A DNA stretch of 43,724 bases from Gemmatimonadota bacterium (lineage in GTDB: Bacteria; Gemmatimonadota; Gemmatimonadetes; Longimicrobiales; Gaopeijiaceae), in the NCBI GenBank assembly GCA_022340755.1, contig JAJDNI010000174.1, positions 1-43,724 on the forward strand, read 5' to 3'. Numbering within the stretch: the stretch's first letter is position 1; each line of letters starts with the position of its first letter. Both the position numbers and the translations under genes were made by a program. Under the pieces are notes generated by a model that saw only the letters and a program-made list of their open reading frames with translations, ran no database searches and was not told the origin of the DNA. Positions 17,667-25,423 of the stretch are shown here, in pieces.

Positions 17667-18105
17667 CCGGCGGTGGCTCGGGGATCGACTCGTGCGCCTC
17701 ACCCCTCAGTTGGGCCAGTGCGGCGCGGGCATGAGCGACGTGGTCTCCCGCCTCGGGGCCGGCGGGCGCCTGTGCCAGAAAAGCCTCCAGGTGGTCGGCG
17801 GCTTCATCGGCCCGTCCGGTGCGAAGGAGGATGAAGGCGAGACCATAATGGGCCCCGGATGCCCCGGGCTCCTTCTGCAGGACATGGCGGTAGGTCTTCG
17901 CGGCCTCTTCGGTCATGCCGATACGGGTGTAGCAGATCGCGATCTGTTGCAGGATGACGGTGTCCCCCGGCGAGTCCTTGAGGGCCAGCCTGAACGACGT
18001 CAGGGCCTCGTGGAACTTGCCTTCCTTCAGCAGCTCCACGCCCTCGCGGTAGTAGTCTACACGACCCGAGTCCGCGTCACCGAAGAGCTTCTTCCAGAAC
18101 GCCAT
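17653..18105 (-). CDS. Small TPR protein
   Basis: A 150-residue soluble protein with two to three tetratricopeptide-like repeats (GVELLKEGKFHEALTSFRLAL, QIAICYTRIGMTEEAAKTYRHVL, YGLAFILLRTGRADEAADHLEAFL) and a Pro-rich acidic tail. It would act as a protein-interaction module; partners are unknown. It starts at ATG 18105, 100 nt after the previous gene's stop, and its end overlaps OsmC. Confidence 0.8.
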   Translation of the reverse strand: MAFWKKLFGDADSGRVDYYREGVELLKEGKFHEALTSFRLALKDSPGDTVILQQIAICYTRIGMTEEAAKTYRHVLQKEPGASGAHYGLAFILLRTGRADEAADHLEAFLAQAPAGPEAGDHVAHARAALAQLRGEAHESIPEPPPDELF

Positions 18106-18205
18106 GCCCAGGAACCCGGAGGAGAGATCACGGGTGCGAGAACCACCCGCGGGATGCGTGAAGGTAGAGAACCGAAGGGCGGAGGCGCAACGCCCTCGAG
18201 GACTC

Positions 18206-18835
18206 TCAACCTCTTGCCGCGACGATGGTTCCGGCTTCTGCGGCCAGAATGCGCAACCCCGATTCTTCGAGGAGTGCCCCGGCGCCCTCCGGTGCGCTCG
18301 TCACCACCACCCGTGCCAGCCGTGACACCGCCCTGCAGGCCTCCCGGATCCACGGGGACCCGAGGTCACCGTCCACGGCGGCACCGCGTAGAGTCTGATC
18401 GAAGAAGGGGAGGCCCGGTCGAGCGACGAGCCGGCTCACGCCGGGCGATTCCGGCCAGCGGGCGAGGTCCGCATCCACAGCCGCCACCTCCACTCCCGAG
18501 ACGAGCTCCGCGAGCCCGGCGGCCATGCGGGACGGCTTGCCGACGAGCGCGAGCGTTCCCGGTCCTTCGGCCACCCCCAGCAGCGCCGCAAGGCGCTCCA
18601 CATCCTCCGGGGCCGCCGGACCGGGGTCACCGGCCCGGCCGGCTGGGAGCGCATCTCGGGGTGGAGCCCGCAGGTCTCCGAATCCGCCACGGACATCGAA
18701 TCCGTCACGACAGTTGGGACACCCGAGGGTCCCCTCGAGGACCCGTCGGTCCACGACGCTCCGTGCGAGCAGGATCAGGCCGAACCGCGGCCCACAGCGG
18801 GGGCAGGTCAGGCGATCGGTGAGGAGAAGGTGCAC
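18206..18835 (-). CDS. Trm112-like zinc-ribbon protein with a degenerate Rossmann-like domain
   Basis: A 209-residue protein. The N-terminus (residues 10-55) is a Trm112-type zinc ribbon: C11 P R C14 G and C39 P N C42, with VLEGTLGCPNCRDGFDV. Residues 85-209 look like an alpha/beta Rossmann-like domain (LALVGKPSRMAAGL, VEVAAVDADL, RVVVTSAPEGAGALLEESG). A canonical methyltransferase D/E-x-G-x-G motif I is not seen; GKPSR occupies that place. GTG 18835 is the first in-frame start after the PTPS homologue's stop at 18853; no clear Shine-Dalgarno. Function unknown. A role in methyl transfer is only suggested by the Trm112-like part. Confidence 0.6.
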   Translation of the reverse strand: MHLLLTDRLTCPRCGPRFGLILLARSVVDRRVLEGTLGCPNCRDGFDVRGGFGDLRAPPRDALPAGRAGDPGPAAPEDVERLAALLGVAEGPGTLALVGKPSRMAAGLAELVSGVEVAAVDADLARWPESPGVSRLVARPGLPFFDQTLRGAAVDGDLGSPWIREACRAVSRLARVVVTSAPEGAGALLEESGLRILAAEAGTIVAARG

Positions 18836-18852
18836 GCCAGGTCTCGAAGGAC

Positions 18853-19278
18853 TCAGAGCTCCGGAGAGCGGGGCGTGGGCAAGGGAGCGCCGGCCGGACC
18901 ATACTGAGCCCACTGGGTGGGCGTCTCCCACACGCGCGCATACAACAGCCCCCCGGCCAGGGGCGCCGGAAGCCTCTTCTTCAGCTCGCCGTAGAACCAG
19001 CGCGCCTGGTTCTCGGCACTCGTCTCCACGCCCTCGAACTGCGGGAGCTCGTTCAACAGCTGGTGGTCGAGTGAATCGGCCAGGATCCTCAACTCGCGCT
19101 TCAGGTCCACGAAGTCGAATGCGATCCCCGCCTCGTTGAGCTCCGAAGTCTGCACCGCGACATCCACCACGTAGCGGTGGCCGTGGAGCCGCTCGCACTT
19201 GCCGTGATAGTGCACCAGGAAGTGGGCGGCGTCGTAGTGGGCCTGAACGCTCACCGTGTACACGCAGGGCTCGCTCAT
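18853..19278 (-). CDS. 6-pyruvoyltetrahydropterin synthase/QueD-family protein, CExxHGH motif
   Basis: A 141-residue COG0720 enzyme. Zinc ligands are H19 (AAHF), H32 and H34. The catalytic-site motif is C28 E R L H G H34, a CExxHGH form. In my recollection of the family's promiscuity literature, CExxHGH marks PTPS-I/III proteins that can act in both queuosine (QueD) and folate pathways. D71 H72 (LDHQLLN) and E89 (TSAEN) are other conserved active-site residues. The ATG at 19278 shares one base with the SDR stop (TGATG). It is the second PTPS homologue in this cluster. Confidence 0.82.
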   Translation of the reverse strand: MSEPCVYTVSVQAHYDAAHFLVHYHGKCERLHGHRYVVDVAVQTSELNEAGIAFDFVDLKRELRILADSLDHQLLNELPQFEGVETSAENQARWFYGELKKRLPAPLAGGLLYARVWETPTQWAQYGPAGAPLPTPRSPEL

Positions 19279-19997
19279 CAAGCACGCTCGATCTGAAGAA
19301 GGGGTATTCTCACATGCGGGGGCCTGGATGCTACGAATACGACGGCCTCGGCCACGTCATCGACGTCGAGCATGGCCGATCGGTTGGGGAGATCCGGGGC
19401 TGAGTCCGGATCGTGGCGATCCCATGCCGAGGTATCCGTGGCGGCCGGCTCGAGAAGCGTGGCCCGTACCCCCGTCCCCCGAACTTCCTCCAGGAGCACC
19501 TCATGCATCCCACGCAGGCCATACTTCGACGCGGAGTACGCGCCGTTGCCCGGGAAGGCCCGGCGGCCGGCGACGGAGCCGACGTTGACGATGAGCCCGT
19601 CGCCCCGCTCGAGCATCGCCGGCAGGAGCGACCGGATCACCAGGAAGGCGCCCCTCAGGTTGACCTCCACATGCCGATCGAAGTCCAGGACCGTCTCGGT
19701 GGCGAGGGGCTCGAGGCCGAAGACGCCTGCGGCGTTCACCACGAGGCCGGGTGGCCCCCCAACCGCTTCCTGAAGACGATCAAGGGCGCTCCACACCGAT
19801 GCATCGTCGGCCAGATCAGCGGGTAGGGCCGTCGCCCCGATGCGGGCGGCAACGGCGTCCAGGGCGTCCCCCGAGCGGGCCAGAAGCCAGACCCGTGCGC
19901 CTTCTTCCGCCAAGCGCTCGGCCACCCGGGCACCGATGCCCCGACTCGCCCCGGTCACCAGAGCGTCCAGGCCCCGGAGGGATCCGGCGTCGCTCAC
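19278..19997 (-). CDS. SDR oxidoreductase, sepiapterin-reductase candidate
   Basis: A 239-residue classical short-chain dehydrogenase. The NAD(P) loop TGASRGIG is at 15-22, and the catalytic residues are S141, Y154 and K158 (NVGSVAG...YSASK). Sitting between folE and the PTPS homologue with a GTGA overlap to folE (19994-19997), it is a good candidate for reducing 6-pyruvoyltetrahydropterin, that is, sepiapterin reductase activity for tetrahydrobiopterin synthesis. The substrate assignment rests on neighbourhood only. The GTG start at 19997 is set by the overlap. Confidence 0.75.
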   Translation of the reverse strand: MSDAGSLRGLDALVTGASRGIGARVAERLAEEGARVWLLARSGDALDAVAARIGATALPADLADDASVWSALDRLQEAVGGPPGLVVNAAGVFGLEPLATETVLDFDRHVEVNLRGAFLVIRSLLPAMLERGDGLIVNVGSVAGRRAFPGNGAYSASKYGLRGMHEVLLEEVRGTGVRATLLEPAATDTSAWDRHDPDSAPDLPNRSAMLDVDDVAEAVVFVASRPPHVRIPLLQIERA

Positions 19998-20629
19998 AGC
20001 GGGGAGTGCACGCTGGTGGTTAGGCGCAGGAACTCGTCCCGGGTGCGCAAATCCTCCAGGAAGGCGCCTCGCATCGCCGACGTGATGGTCTTGGAGTTCT
20101 GCTTCTGGACCCCTCGCATCATCATGCACAGGTGGTAGGCCTCCACCACCACCGCCACGCCCTGGGGCTGCAGCGTGTCCCAGACCGCCTGGGCCACCTG
20201 CTCCGTGAGGCGTTCCTGAACCTGGAAGCGCCGCGAGTAGATCTCCACGATCCGCGCCGCCTTGGACAGCCCCATGATCCGGCCGTTGGGAATGTAGGCG
20301 ACGTGGGCCTTGCCGAAGAACGGCAACAAATGGTGCTCGCACATCGAGTAGAGCTCGATGTCCTTCACCAGCACCATGTTGTGGTGGCGCTCCTCGAAGA
20401 CGGCGTCCCCCACCACTTCCGCGGCGCTCTGGTGGTACCCCTGAGTAAGGAACTCCATGGACTTGCGCACGCGCTCGGGGGTCTTGACCATCCCCGCTCT
20501 TTCGGGATCGTCCCCGAGCCGTCGGATCATCTCGGCCACCAACGCCTCGAAGGGAAGGTCCCCCAGTCTCACCGGGTCCGTTGCCGCTCCAGCGTCCGAC
20601 CCTTCCTTTGTCGAGATCTTGATTGTCAT
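19994..20629 (-). CDS. folE: GTP cyclohydrolase I
   Basis: A 211-residue GTP cyclohydrolase I, which converts GTP to 7,8-dihydroneopterin triphosphate, the entry to folate, tetrahydrobiopterin and queuosine pathways. Zinc ligands C97 and H100 ([10 protein letters not shown]) and C168 (YHLCMMMRG) are present, as are the [15 protein letters not shown] substrate loop and the RGVQK end motif. The ATG 20629 overlaps the stop of the PTPS-II gene as ATGA (20626-20629). The canonical Cys-Cys type (FolE1, zinc-dependent) is supported by the residues seen. Confidence 0.95.
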   Translation of the reverse strand: MTIKISTKEGSDAGAATDPVRLGDLPFEALVAEMIRRLGDDPERAGMVKTPERVRKSMEFLTQGYHQSAAEVVGDAVFEERHHNMVLVKDIELYSMCEHHLLPFFGKAHVAYIPNGRIMGLSKAARIVEIYSRRFQVQERLTEQVAQAVWDTLQPQGVAVVVEAYHLCMMMRGVQKQNSKTITSAMRGAFLEDLRTRDEFLRLTTSVHSPL

Positions 20630-21045
20630 ACCTGCCCCGTGTACTCCACGGAATTCCGTGGCGTCTCGTGGACGACGACCTTGGCGAGCCGGGTGCCTTC
20701 CGGAAGGCCTCCGGCGATGCGGTTCCAGATGGCCACGGCCAGGTTCTCCGTGGTCGGGTTCATGCCCTCCATCCAGTCGACTTCGACGTTGAGATTCCGG
20801 TGATCCACGTCCCGGACGACCCGGGCGTCGAGGATGTCGCGCAACCGCTTGAGGTCCATGACATACCCGGTCTCGGGATCCACGGGCCCTTCCACCGTCA
20901 CGTCCACTTCGTAGTTGTGTCCATGCCAGTTCGGGTTGGTGCAGGCCCCGAAGACCTCCCGGTTGCGCTCATCCGACCAGTCAGGTCGGAAGAGCCGATG
21001 GGCAGCAGCGAAATGGAAGCGACGGGTCGCTCGGACGATGGGCAT
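20626..21045 (-). CDS. 6-pyruvoyltetrahydropterin synthase, CxxxxxHGH (PTPS-II) type
   Basis: A 139-residue COG0720 protein of the eukaryote-like class that makes 6-pyruvoyltetrahydropterin from dihydroneopterin triphosphate. C35 T N P N W H41 G H43 is the CxxxxxHGH motif, as in animal PTPS (CNNPNGHGHNY). H16 (AAAH), D81 H82 (DHRNLN), [11 protein letters not shown] and HETPRNS complete the active site. It starts at ATG 21045 with GGAGAG upstream, and is the first gene of the pterin group, about 145 nt after the terminator hairpin of the structured RNA. Confidence 0.85.
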   Translation of the reverse strand: MPIVRATRRFHFAAAHRLFRPDWSDERNREVFGACTNPNWHGHNYEVDVTVEGPVDPETGYVMDLKRLRDILDARVVRDVDHRNLNVEVDWMEGMNPTTENLAVAIWNRIAGGLPEGTRLAKVVVHETPRNSVEYTGQV

Positions 21046-21189
21046 GCCTCTCTCCTGAAAACGTCGGACGCTTGTCGGTGGGCAGGCCCGTGACGGCCGA
21101 CCGCTGGTGCCGAATCCCGGGACTCCGGGCTACCCCGACGCGTGGCTCTGGGTCCGATTTCCGACTACAGACCAACCGCCATGCGTGCG
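21046..21189. other. Spacer upstream of the PTPS-II gene
   Basis: Between the RNA terminator hairpin and the PTPS-II start I see a Shine-Dalgarno (GGAGAG) next to the gene and no convincing ORF. It should hold the promoter or read-through leader of the pterin genes. Confidence 0.4.
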
Positions 21190-21376
21190 AAAGGGCCGGC
21201 GTCCTCGGACGCCGGCCCCCGCTACGTACCGGAGGGGGTTTATTGAAGCCCGGGAAATACTTCTGGTGACCTCCCCGGGCCTTTCCGCCTTCCCCACTGC
21301 GGGGGCCTGGCGTCCAGCTCGGGAGTCAGTCCCGGCTTCAGGAGTGTTGGCTCAATAACGTATTCCTCCGGTACGC
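21190..21376 (-). ncRNA. Rod-shaped structured RNA, 6S-RNA-like or riboregulatory leader
   Basis: About 187 nt on the minus strand fold into a long, nearly unbranched rod. The closing stem pairs 21365-21375 with 21225-21235 (11 perfect base pairs). After an asymmetric bubble (25 and 9 nt) a second stem pairs 21330-21339 with 21245-21255 (one bulged C). Further stems are 21325-21328/21267-21270, 21321-21324/21272-21275, 21309-21312/21286-21289 and a tip CCCC/GGGG hairpin. A -10-like TATATT (21383-21388) ends 7 nt before the closing stem. A 12-bp hairpin (21193-21218) with TTT follows. 6S RNA has this rod-plus-bubble plan and length, but I cannot confirm the family; a regulatory leader of the pterin genes is the alternative. 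Confidence 0.55.
21193..21218 (-). terminator. GC-rich hairpin terminating the structured RNA
   Basis: GGGCCGGCGTCC (21193-21204) is perfectly complementary to GGACGCCGGCCC (21207-21218). On the minus strand the stem is followed by TTTCGC. It would terminate or attenuate transcription before the PTPS-II gene. The U-tract is short, so efficiency is uncertain. Confidence 0.6.
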
Positions 21377-21382
21377 ATGTGA

Positions 21383-21388
21383 AATATA
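21383..21388 (-). promoter_or_regulatory. -10 element of the structured RNA
   Basis: TATATT on the minus strand, five of six matches to TATAAT, ends 7 nt before the expected 5' end near 21376. No good -35 is seen at 17 nt, so activator or alternative sigma use is possible. Confidence 0.5.
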
Positions 21389-21471
21389 GGGGATAGGCCC
21401 CGGTTCGCGACACCGGGCTCCGTCGCCCCCGCGACACGAGCGGCGGTTCGGGACCCCCGGACCTCGAATCG

Positions 21472-21500
21472 TTGACACGTGTAGTCAGCGGTCATAGCCT
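21472..21500 (+). promoter_or_regulatory. Promoter and possible operator of the metal-uptake locus
   Basis: A perfect -35 TTGACA (21472-21477), 17-nt spacer and -10 TAGCCT (21495-21500). The start of transcription would be near 21507, only a few bases before ATG 21510, so the first mRNA may be nearly leaderless. The palindrome ACACGTGT (21475-21482), within TGAC...GTCA arms, overlaps the -35 and is a candidate repressor site. It does not match the Zur boxes I know. Confidence 0.5.
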
Positions 21501-21509
21501 GGATCGCTT

Positions 21510-21845
21510 ATGAATAGCGTTGGACGCAGAATCCGACGGGCCTTCGGGGTGCCCCTTGCGGTGCTGATGCTGGCACCGAGCGTGGCGATCCCCATCCTCG
21601 ACCGTGCCGAGCTTGAGCATCACCTCGCGCTCGAGCGGCCCGGTCACGACCCGTCTACCTGTCCGCCGGGCCACGATCACAACCTGTGCTTGCAGGTCCG
21701 GGCCAACCACCCGGTGCCCACGGTAGGCACAGAGTGGCTGCGCCCCGCCGAAGTGGTCTCGTTCGTGGAGCCTCCGGAAGCGTCGGCGGTCTCTCCCCGC
21801 CCCACGAGAGCCACCCACCACCCTCGGGCCCCTCCCTTCGCCTGA
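21510..21845 (+). CDS. Small exported His/Cys-containing protein
   Basis: A 111-residue protein with an N-terminal hydrophobic segment (GVPLAVLMLAPSVAIPIL) that could be a signal peptide or anchor. A short metal-ligand-like stretch follows: HHLALERPGHDPSTCPPGHDHNLC contains five His and two Cys within about 24 residues. Its first position in the metal-uptake locus and its ligand-rich segment suggest a periplasmic metal-binding accessory. I do not recognise a named family, so this is inference. Codon use matches the neighbours. Confidence 0.6.
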   Translation: MNSVGRRIRRAFGVPLAVLMLAPSVAIPILDRAELEHHLALERPGHDPSTCPPGHDHNLCLQVRANHPVPTVGTEWLRPAEVVSFVEPPEASAVSPRPTRATHHPRAPPFA

Positions 21846-21955
21846 CGAGCGACCGTCGTCACATCGGACGGTGACACACGAGAATCCGGAGCCCCCTGCC
21901 CGGGTCCTCCGGACCCCGTTCGTCTCTCGACTTGGCAGCCCCGAGGAGACCCCCG

Positions 21956-23344
21956 ATGCCAAGAACCGCACAGAACCACCGCCTGCCTCGCGGAGGAGCG
22001 CTCGCCCTGCTTTTCGCCCTGTGCGCTCCTCCCCTGTCCGCGCAACAGCACCCCCCGGCCACTCCGGACTCTCTTCGCCTCGAGGTCCAACGCCTTGCGG
22101 CGCTCGTGGACAGTCTCCGCGCCGAGGTCGCCCGCCTGCAGGCGGCCGGCGTCACTGCCACCTCCGCCCAGACTCAGGAGCAGGATGCCCTGGCGAAGCT
22201 GCGGGCGGCGGCGGCCGCTGCAGCCAGCGCCGGTGGAGGCGGCGTCACGCCGCCACCCGAGAAGGCCGCCGAGCCTCAGGAGTTCGTGGGCCGGCAGCGC
22301 TCATTGCAGGCGCTGAATCCCGAGATCAGCGTCACGGGAGACCTGTTCGGTCAGGTCATCAAGGGCAGTGCGAACCACGAGGACTTCTTCGCCAGGGAGT
22401 TCGAGCTCGCCATCCAGTCGAACCTCGACCCCTTCTCTCGGGCCAAGGTCTTCATCACACGCCACGCTCCCGGCGGTGAGATCACACCCTTCGACACGGG
22501 CCTCGACGGTGAGGAGGGCACGGCCCTCAACGTCGAAGAAGGCTACATGGAGTGGGTGAAGCTCCCACTCAACCTGGGCCTCAAGGTGGGCCTCTTCCAC
22601 CAGCAATTCGGGATGCTGAACCGTTGGCACTCCCACGCCTACCCGTTCCAGTCCCGCGACCTCCCCAACCTCGCGTTCTTCGGGGAGGAGCCCCTGGCGG
22701 GCACGGGGCTGTCCCTCCACTACCTGGCGCCCTTCGGGGGCGGCGGAGCGGGCACCTACGAGGCCACGGTGGAGGTGACACGTTCGGAGAACGAGCTGCT
22801 CTGGGGAACGTCGGACCGCCCGTCCGTCCTGGTGAACGTGAACGGATTCTGGCAGCTGAGCGCTTCCACCGACCTGAACCTGGCGCTCACTCGAGTGAAC
22901 GCCAGTTACGAGGAGACCGACAACCTCTTCAATCGCGTCGTCTACGGTGGCGAGGTGGCCTTCACCTGGCGCCCGCCGTCCCGGGCCAGCTACCGGGGCT
23001 TCAACTTCCACGGAGGGGTGAAGGTTGTCGACGGCCTGGTTGGGCTCGACGGCTCCCGCTCCCCCGGTGGAAGGGACCGGGCGAAGGGCTACTGGACCAT
23101 GGCGGAGCTCCGCCTCGGGTACAGTTGGCTGGCCGGTGCCCGGTACGACTGGACGGAGAACCCGCACGACCCCACGCAGACCTCGACCCTCTTTGCCCCA
23201 ACGCTCACGTGGTGGCAGAGCGAGTTCGTACGCGTAAGGGCGGAGTACGACCTGTTGGGCCGGAGCTTCATGGACGGTCACGACGGCAGGCTGTTCGTCC
23301 AGGTGACCTTCTCCATGGGTCCGCACAAGCACGAGACGTATTAG
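21956..23344 (+). CDS. Outer-membrane porin-like protein with N-terminal coiled coil
   Basis: A 462-residue protein with a signal peptide (ending near LSAQQ), an N-terminal coiled-coil segment (SLRLEVQRLAALVDSLRAEVARLQA), a Gly/Pro linker, and a long beta-barrel-like region of alternating hydrophobic/aromatic strands. The coiled coil plus barrel layout recalls porins whose N-terminus binds the cell wall. ATG 21956 follows GAGGAGA with ideal spacing; a start at 21932 is less likely. It lies immediately upstream of the ZnuA-like gene, so an outer-membrane metal-entry role is plausible. It is not a TonB-dependent receptor because no plug domain is seen. Confidence 0.8.
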   Translation: MPRTAQNHRLPRGGALALLFALCAPPLSAQQHPPATPDSLRLEVQRLAALVDSLRAEVARLQAAGVTATSAQTQEQDALAKLRAAAAAAASAGGGGVTPPPEKAAEPQEFVGRQRSLQALNPEISVTGDLFGQVIKGSANHEDFFAREFELAIQSNLDPFSRAKVFITRHAPGGEITPFDTGLDGEEGTALNVEEGYMEWVKLPLNLGLKVGLFHQQFGMLNRWHSHAYPFQSRDLPNLAFFGEEPLAGTGLSLHYLAPFGGGGAGTYEATVEVTRSENELLWGTSDRPSVLVNVNGFWQLSASTDLNLALTRVNASYEETDNLFNRVVYGGEVAFTWRPPSRASYRGFNFHGGVKVVDGLVGLDGSRSPGGRDRAKGYWTMAELRLGYSWLAGARYDWTENPHDPTQTSTLFAPTLTWWQSEFVRVRAEYDLLGRSFMDGHDGRLFVQVTFSMGPHKHETY

Positions 23345-23405
23345 ACTCGCAAACCACGCCCGCGCAGGCCCTCCAGGACTGCGATGGGACACAGGAGAAC
23401 GAATC

Positions 23406-24455
23406 ATGATCGCAACTGCCCTGCTCGCCGCTGCCACACTCGCCGCCTCCGGCGGTGGCCCCGGCGGACAACAGGCTCCGAAGGCCGCCCCCATCCGGGT
23501 CGTGACCACACTTCCGGTGTATGCGGAGCTCGTCCGGGAGATCGGCGGGGATCAGGTCGAGGTGACGTCCATCGCGAACCCCAACGAGGACGCCCATTTC
23601 GTACGGCCGAAGCCCAGCTTCGCCCTGGCCCTGAGGAGAGCCCAGGCCTTCGTCACGACGGGGCTCGACCTGGAGCTGTGGGTACCGCCCCTCCTGGACA
23701 AGGCGCGCAATCCAGACGTGATGGAGGGCGGAAAGGGCTACATCACCGCATACACAGGCGTCCATCTGCTCGACATCCCGGTATCCAACGACCGGAGCGC
23801 CGGGGACGTGCACATCTACGGCAACCCACACCTGACGACGGAGCCCCTCACCACCCTTCAAGTGGCGCGGAACATCACGTCGGGGCTCAAAAAGGTGGCC
23901 CCGGAGCGCGCCTCCGTCTTCGACGCCGGGCTGGCCACGTTCACCGACCGCATCTACAAGAAGCTCTTCGGGGATCGTCTCGTGGAGCTCCTCGGTGGGC
24001 CCACCCTCGAACAGATGGCGCTGAACGGCACCCTCTTCGACTTCCTCCAGACGAACCAGTACCAGGGACATCCTCTCCTCCAAGACCTCGGGGGCTGGCT
24101 CAAGCAAGGAGAGGGTTTCCGTGGTAAGTCCATGATCTGCTACCACAAGAACTGGGCGTACTTCGAGGATCGCTTCCAGGTGAAGTGCGCGGACTACATC
24201 GAGTCCAAGCCGGGGATCCCGCCCACTCCGGGCCACGTCGCCGAGATCATCCAGGAGATCAAGAACGGCCACATCAAGGTCCTGCTGGCGGCGTCCTACT
24301 TCGATCGGAGCAAGGTGCAGACGGTGGCGGACAGGAGCGGGGCGACGCTGGTGCAGGTGCCCATGGCACCTGGGGTGGTGGCCGGAGTGGGCGACTACTT
24401 CAGCCTGGTGGACCTTTGGGTAACACAGCTCGCCGCTGCCTTCGCGAAGAGCTGA
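23406..24455 (+). CDS. Zinc/manganese ABC transporter substrate-binding protein (ZnuA-like)
   Basis: A 349-residue cluster A-I metal-binding protein. It has an N-terminal signal-like segment. Metal ligands align with ZnuA/TroA: H64 (NEDAHFVRP), H136 (DVHIYGNPH) and H247 (ICYHKNWAYF), with the conserved ESKPGIPPTPGHV in the C-lobe. The acidic His-rich loop typical of ZnuA is missing, so zinc is not certain and manganese is possible. The start ATG 23406 follows AGGAG. It lies 62 nt after the porin and 50 nt before the permease, in one operon. Confidence 0.9.
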   Translation: MIATALLAAATLAASGGGPGGQQAPKAAPIRVVTTLPVYAELVREIGGDQVEVTSIANPNEDAHFVRPKPSFALALRRAQAFVTTGLDLELWVPPLLDKARNPDVMEGGKGYITAYTGVHLLDIPVSNDRSAGDVHIYGNPHLTTEPLTTLQVARNITSGLKKVAPERASVFDAGLATFTDRIYKKLFGDRLVELLGGPTLEQMALNGTLFDFLQTNQYQGHPLLQDLGGWLKQGEGFRGKSMICYHKNWAYFEDRFQVKCADYIESKPGIPPTPGHVAEIIQEIKNGHIKVLLAASYFDRSKVQTVADRSGATLVQVPMAPGVVAGVGDYFSLVDLWVTQLAAAFAKS

Positions 24456-24504
24456 AGCGGTCGCCGGAAGCGACCTCACGCCTCATTCGACGACAGGAAG
24501 ATCC

Positions 24505-25371
24505 ATGCTCGATCTCATGATTCCGCCGGTCGTGGCGGCCCTGGTCATCTTGCTCATCCATGCATATCTGGGTCTTCACGTCATCGCCAGGCAGGTGATC
24601 TTCGTTGACCTCGCCTTCGCCCAGGTCGCGGCTTTCGGAACCACGGTGGCGCTGCTCCTCGGAATCGAGATGGGGACCACGCTGTCCACCGTCTTCGCTC
24701 TGGGGGCCACACTCCTCGGCGCCCTGATCTTCAGCTTCACCCGCATGGAAGAGGGATCCGCGGTGCCGCAGGAGGCGATCATCGGAATCGTCTACGTGGT
24801 GGCCTCCGCTGCGGTGATCCTCCTGGCGGGGATGACCGCCGAGGGCGCCGAGCACATCAAGGAGACCCTCACCGGCACGCTCATCTGGGTGGACTGGCCC
24901 ACCATCGGAAAGATGGCCGCGGTCTACGCCCTGGTGGCCCTCTTCCATGTCGTGCTTCGGCGATACTTCCTGTCCGTGTCCTTCCATCCGGAGAAGGTCA
25001 AGAAGGTTCGCCTCTGGGACTTCCTCTTCTACGTCTCCTTCGGAATCGTGATCTCGTTTTCGGTGGAGGTGGCGGGCGTCCTGATGGTCTTCAGCGCCCT
25101 CGTCATCCCAGCGGTGGTCGCGTTCTTCTTCACGAATCGCTTCGCCGTGGCCGTGCTCATCGCGTGGGGCTCGGGCGCGCTGGCCATCGTGCTGGGAATC
25201 GGCGCGTCCTTCTACTGGGATTTCGCCACCGGCCCCCTGCTCGTATGCGCCTTTGGGCTGGTGCTCCTGGTGGCGGGAATCCTCAAGCCCTTCCTGGGGG
25301 TGAAGGCGGGAACGCGTATTCGTGTGCGCGCCCTCGTGGACGACGAGGCGACCGGGGCCGGCGCGCCCTGA
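24505..25371 (+). CDS. Metal ABC transporter permease (ABC-3 family, ZnuB-like)
   Basis: A 288-residue polytopic permease of the ABC-3 family, eight or so membrane spans. The family pattern GLHVIARQVIFVDLAFAQVAAFG is seen near residue 22, and GVLMVFSALVIPAVVAFFF near 190. It would form the inner-membrane channel for the metal delivered by the ZnuA-like protein. No ABC ATPase gene accompanies it in this window, so the transporter must use one from elsewhere. ATG 24505 follows AGGA. Ends against the converging nfo gene. Confidence 0.9.
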   Translation: MLDLMIPPVVAALVILLIHAYLGLHVIARQVIFVDLAFAQVAAFGTTVALLLGIEMGTTLSTVFALGATLLGALIFSFTRMEEGSAVPQEAIIGIVYVVASAAVILLAGMTAEGAEHIKETLTGTLIWVDWPTIGKMAAVYALVALFHVVLRRYFLSVSFHPEKVKKVRLWDFLFYVSFGIVISFSVEVAGVLMVFSALVIPAVVAFFFTNRFAVAVLIAWGSGALAIVLGIGASFYWDFATGPLLVCAFGLVLLVAGILKPFLGVKAGTRIRVRALVDDEATGAGAP

Positions 25372-25378
25372 CGACCCT

Positions 25379-25403
25379 GGGGTGGCGCGCGCCGCGCCAC
25401 CCC
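25379..25403. terminator. Bidirectional terminator hairpin between znuB-like and nfo
   Basis: GGGGTGGCGCG (25379-25389) and CGCGCCACCCC (25393-25403) form an 11-bp perfect stem with a three-base loop, in the middle of the short gap between convergent genes. There is no T-run, so termination may need Rho, or the hairpin may simply protect 3' ends. Confidence 0.6.
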
Positions 25404-25423
25404 GGCGCACGCGGGTGCCGCCA

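Noticed and set aside
18853-21045. Complete queuosine (preQ0) operon
   Set aside because: FolE and a QueD-like protein are present, but no QueC or QueE in the window.
21220-21376. Cobalamin, c-di-GMP or SRP RNA
   Set aside because: I looked for their conserved cores (B12-box like sequence, GGAA SRP loop with its flanks) and did not find them; only a rod-like structure remains.
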